NCBI RefSeq assembly: GCF_030814475.1
Contig: NZ_JAUSVF010000001.1
Span: forward strand, 951,001 to 1,015,000
DNA: 64,000 bases
Reading direction: 5' to 3'
DNA from: Pararhizobium capsulatum DSM 1112
GTDB lineage: Bacteria > Pseudomonadota > Alphaproteobacteria > Rhizobiales > Rhizobiaceae
Under the pieces are notes generated by a model. That model saw only the letters and a program-made list of their open reading frames with translations. It had not been told where the DNA came from and made no database searches. A program made the position numbers and the translations under genes. How positions within the stretch are numbered: position 1 is the stretch's first letter; each line of letters begins with the position of its first letter. Positions 61,458-64,000 of the stretch are shown in pieces.

Positions 61458-61921
61458 TCATGACATCCTGACAAGCCACGGCCGCCAGACCGTATCGGGC
61501 TTGCCGCCCTGATGTTCGTAGAAGCGCATGGCGGCTCGTTTCCATCAAGCACGGTCCAGGCGATTTTGGATGCCCCGATCTCCCCGGCATAGACGGCCAG
61601 CCGTTGGAAAAGGGCTTTTCCGGCGCCAAGGCCCCTTGCTTCTGCCGCAACGAAAAGTTCCTTTAACACCACCACCGGCTTGAGATCGTAGGTCCAGGGG
61701 ATCTCGTAGTGGACGGCGATGCCGACAACCTTGTCGGCGAGGGTTGCTACGAAGACGCCGAAGCGCGGTGAGGTGCCAAGACCGTGCTCGATAACATCTG
61801 CCGCCGTGACCCGGAAATCGTCAATATATCCTTCGAAGACTGCGAGGCTGCGCATCAGATCGAGCACCTCCTCCACATCCCGATGCTCGAAAGGTCGGAT
61901 TTCCAGGTCATTGTTTGTCAT
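61458..61921 (-). pseudogene. GNAT acetyltransferase with a frameshift near its end
   Basis: A GNAT-fold N-acetyltransferase: EIRPFEHRDVEEVLDLMRSLAVFE at the start and the acetyl-CoA loop VAAEARGLGAGKALFQRLA. Up to WTVLDGNEP the frame is normal; then it reads CASTNIRA... and runs on through the terminator to 61364. Adding one base near 61535 restores the family-typical AMRFYEHQGGKPDTVWRPWL and a stop at 61458, just before the terminator. So there is a one-base deletion near 61535 (real or a sequencing error). The substrate is unknown; homologues are diamine or aminoalkylphosphonate acetyltransferase-like. Confidence 0.75.
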
Positions 61922-61924
61922 TTT

Positions 61925-62362
61925 CTACTCCGCTGCGATGGGAAGCGCGTTGATGTCGCCGGGCTCAGACCCTGCTGCGAAGGGAAGACCTTCGTCGGCC
62001 CAGCCGGTGATGCCGCCAATCATGATCTTAACAGGCCGGCCGAGCCGCGCCAGCTTGAGAGCTGCTTGATCGGCGCCGTTGCAATGGGGACCGGCGCAAT
62101 AGACGACGAAGATCGTTTCCATTGGCCACGCTGCCATGCGCCCGGCGCTGATCTCGCGATGGGGCAGGTGGAGCGCGCCGGGTACGTGGCGGCGGGCATA
62201 GGCTTCCGGGGACCCGACGGAGTGAAGAAGCGCGAAATCCGGCTCGCCGGTGCGAAGAACGGCGGATACGTCGGCGCAATCGGTCTCGACGGAAAGTCTC
62301 TGCAGGAAATGAGCGATGGTAACCTCCGCGGATGCGGGCGGTATTTCGGTGACGAAGCTCAT
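61925..62362 (-). CDS. Rhodanese-like sulfurtransferase
   Basis: A 145-residue single-domain rhodanese. The CH2-A type region GSPEAYARRHVPGALHLPHREI precedes the active-site loop VVYCAGPHCNGADQAA, with catalytic Cys at the loop start. The ATG at 62362 has AAGGAG six bases upstream; earlier in-frame ATGs do not. It is divergent from ftrA, a pairing common in proteobacteria. It ends 3 bp before the GNAT start on the same strand. Confidence 0.9.
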   Translation of the reverse strand: MSFVTEIPPASAEVTIAHFLQRLSVETDCADVSAVLRTGEPDFALLHSVGSPEAYARRHVPGALHLPHREISAGRMAAWPMETIFVVYCAGPHCNGADQAALKLARLGRPVKIMIGGITGWADEGLPFAAGSEPGDINALPIAAE

Positions 62363-62420
62363 GATTGTCTCCTTGGTTGCTGTCATCATCTGGATACGCC
62401 GGCGTCCGTGGGATTGGCAG

Positions 62421-62436
62421 ATGGCAGTTTTGCCAT
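62421..62436. promoter_or_regulatory. Palindrome in the rhodanese-ftrA intergenic region
   Basis: ATGGCA-GTTT-TGCCAT is a perfect 6-bp inverted repeat with a 4-base centre, 15 bp before the ftrA start. A second TGGCA lies at 62415-62419. It is a plausible FtrA or activator operator. Confidence 0.55.
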
Positions 62437-62450
62437 ATAGTGTGAAGATC

Positions 62451-63452
62451 ATGCCAGATTTGAACCGACACCCGAAACCGCCAAGCCCGCTCGTCGTAGC
62501 ACTCGCCTACGATGGTCTCTGCACCTTCGAATTCGGTGTTGCGGTCGAGGCTTTTGGGCTTCCGCGGCCGGAAATGGGGGCGGACTGGTATCGCTTTGCC
62601 GTGGCCGGGGTCGATCCCGGCGAGATGCGAGCGGCCGGTGGTGTGCGCATTGTCGCCGACGGCGGTCTCGATTTGCTGGCGGAAGCCGGGACAATCATCG
62701 TGCCCGGCTGGCGCGGCGTCGATGCGCCCGTGCCGGATGCGCTGTGCGAAGCCTTGGCGGCGGCGCATGGACGTGGAGCGCGCATTCTCTCGATCTGCTC
62801 GGGCGTCTTCGCGCTGGCGGCGGCAGGCCTGCTGGCGGGGCGACGTGCCACAACCCACTGGCGTTATACGGATGCGCTGAAACAGCGTTATCCGGATATT
62901 CACGTGCAGCCTGATGTTCTCTACGTCGATGAAGGCACGGTCCTGACTTCAGCCGGGAGCGCTGCCGGCATCGATCTCTGCCTGCACCTCATTCGTCGTG
63001 ACTACGGAATGGTCGCGGCCAATATGGTGGCCCGACGTCTTGTCGTCCCGCCGCACAGGGATGGTGGACAGGCGCAGTATATCGAGCGTGCTGTGCCGTT
63101 ACCTCACGAAAGCGCGCGCCTGGGACCGCTTCTCGATCATATCCGCAACAATCTCGGTGCCGATCACAGCGTCGCGTCGCTTGCGAATATCTCCGGCATG
63201 AGCACTCGCACCTTCCTTCGGCGCTTCGAGGCGGCGACGGGAACGACGCCGGCGCAATGGGTTCTGCTGGAGCGCCTGACGCGGGCACGCGACCTATTGG
63301 AAAATTCCGCGACCCCGATCGACAGGATCGCCGAGCTGGCGGGTTTTGGTGCCGCTGCCACCTTGCGCCATCATTTTCGGCGACACTATGCGACAACACC
63401 GACAGCCTATCGCGAGACCTTTGCTGGCCCCGCGATTGCCGAGGCAGGATAG
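62451..63452 (+). CDS. ftrA: GlxA/FtrA-type AraC transcriptional regulator
   Basis: A 333-residue regulator. Residues about 10-180 form a DJ-1/PfpI-like sensor domain (VVALAYDGLCTFEFGVAVEAFGLP; ILSICSGVFALAAAGLLAGRRATTHW with the nucleophile-position Cys). Two AraC HTH units fill about 225-325 (HSVASLANISGMSTRTFLRRFEAATGTTPAQW; DRIAELAGFGAAATLRHHFRRHYATTP). ATG 62451 gives the family start. Divergent from the rhodanese gene, which is its probable target. Confidence 0.9.
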   Translation: MPDLNRHPKPPSPLVVALAYDGLCTFEFGVAVEAFGLPRPEMGADWYRFAVAGVDPGEMRAAGGVRIVADGGLDLLAEAGTIIVPGWRGVDAPVPDALCEALAAAHGRGARILSICSGVFALAAAGLLAGRRATTHWRYTDALKQRYPDIHVQPDVLYVDEGTVLTSAGSAAGIDLCLHLIRRDYGMVAANMVARRLVVPPHRDGGQAQYIERAVPLPHESARLGPLLDHIRNNLGADHSVASLANISGMSTRTFLRRFEAATGTTPAQWVLLERLTRARDLLENSATPIDRIAELAGFGAAATLRHHFRRHYATTPTAYRETFAGPAIAEAG

Positions 63453-64000
63453 TCAGCTTTCCAGGGAATAGCCGGCGCCGCGCACCGTGCGGATGACGTC
63501 CTGCATGTTCGAAAAGTTCAACGCCTTGCGCAGACGACCGACATGGACGTCAACGGTGCGTTCATCCACGTAGATGTCGTGGCCCCACACCCCGTCCAGC
63601 AGCTGCGAGCGCGAGAAAACACGGCCGGGAGAGGCCATGAAGAATTCCAGAAGGCGGAATTCTGTCGGGCCGAGGCGGACTTCGCGGGTCTTGCGGTGAA
63701 CCCGGTGCGTTTCGCGGTCAAGCTCGATATCGCCGCATTTGAGGAGCGTGGAAAGTACCTCCGGCCTTGCACGGCGCAGCATCGCCTTGACCCGCGCCAT
63801 CAGCTCCGGCGTCGAGAAAGGCTTGACCACATAATCGTCCGCGCCGGTGGCAAGGCCACGTACCCGCTCGCTTTCCTCGCCACGCGCCGTCAGCATGATG
63901 ATGGGTAGGCGCTCGGTCTCGGCCCGCTGGCGCAGACGACGGCATAGCTCGATGCCGGAAACGCCGGGCAGCATCCAGTCGAGAATGAGCAGGTCCGGTA
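63453..64000 (-). CDS. phoB: Phosphate regulon response regulator PhoB (5' end outside window)
   Basis: The C-terminal 182 residues of an OmpR/PhoB-type response regulator; the gene continues beyond the right edge. The receiver part includes the phospho-acceptor Asp in LLILDWMLPG, the switch Thr in IIMLTARGEE and the Lys in DDYVVKPFS. The winged helix is PhoB-like (LGPTEFRLLEFFMASPGRVFSRSQLLDGVWGHDIYVDERTVDVHVGRLRKAL). It converges with ftrA, whose stop meets its stop. The phosphate-starvation regulon would be its target. Confidence 0.93.
   Translation of the reverse strand, partial: PDLLILDWMLPGVSGIELCRRLRQRAETERLPIIMLTARGEESERVRGLATGADDYVVKPFSTPELMARVKAMLRRARPEVLSTLLKCGDIELDRETHRVHRKTREVRLGPTEFRLLEFFMASPGRVFSRSQLLDGVWGHDIYVDERTVDVHVGRLRKALNFSNMQDVIRTVRGAGYSLES

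Overview
The window is chromosomal DNA from an alphaproteobacterium of the order Hyphomicrobiales (Rhizobiales), most likely family Rhizobiaceae (Rhizobium/Agrobacterium/Ensifer side; genus not resolved). The evidence is the rpmH-rnpA-yidC-engB...argB block, GcrA with clustered GANTC sites in its upstream region, an FrcRBCAK-type fructose uptake locus, the argD-argF-hslO string, a PutA without a ribbon-helix-helix domain, and four copies of a 103-bp palindromic element with the architecture of rhizobial RIME repeats.

Region 1 (1-10,263) is an integrated phage-related element cut by the left window edge. It ends at a tyrosine integrase facing the 3' end of a tRNA-Arg(ACG). It encodes a HK97-type head (large terminase, major capsid protein, connector, prohead protease, portal), an HNH nuclease, a winged-helix replication-type protein with iteron-like repeats inside its gene, an Xre regulator with repeated operator-like motifs, a MerR-like regulator and a chain of tiny overlapping genes. 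No tail, lysis or small-terminase gene is visible. The head genes run in the reverse of the HK97 order, and the integrase gene overlaps the end of the head operon. This matches the concept of a capsid-forming phage-inducible chromosomal island (a satellite that makes its own heads and borrows tails). It is the most interesting system here.

Region 2 (10.4-23.9 kb) is host core: a sensor histidine kinase, a chemoreceptor, rpmH-rnpA-yidC, an EamA exporter, engB, a DUF1269 protein, an exported MsrB, a fasciclin protein beside an ECF sigma/RskA-like anti-sigma pair, and argB. Region 3 (23.9-38.2 kb) is mixed metabolism and signalling: DUF1810, an aldo/keto reductase, an IMPACT-family protein, a MerR regulator divergent from a glutaredoxin-MauE fusion with a textbook 19-bp-spacer MerR promoter, PutA, a cysteine-cluster protein, a cyclic-nucleotide-phosphodiesterase-like phosphoesterase, a Ser/Cys-type proline racemase homologue, a Sel1 protein, a FecR-domain protein, and a Crp-type regulator with a CHASE2 adenylate cyclase.

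Region 4 (38.4-51.5 kb) is dominated by sugar and pyrimidine genes: DoxX, a RbsD/FucU mutarotase with a ROK repressor divergent from frcB-frcC-frcA-frcK, pyrC, pyrE, a fructokinase-like kinase, a glycosyltransferase and pgi. Together FrcBCA, the kinase and Pgi would take fructose to glucose-6-phosphate. Region 5 (51.5-64 kb) holds fadD, an MFS exporter, an AI-2E family protein, apaG, hslO, argF, argD, gcrA, a frameshifted GNAT gene, a rhodanese divergent from ftrA, and the 3' part of phoB.

Start codons were chosen from ribosome-binding sites and family lengths. All homology statements come from recognition of motifs by eye; no database search was run.
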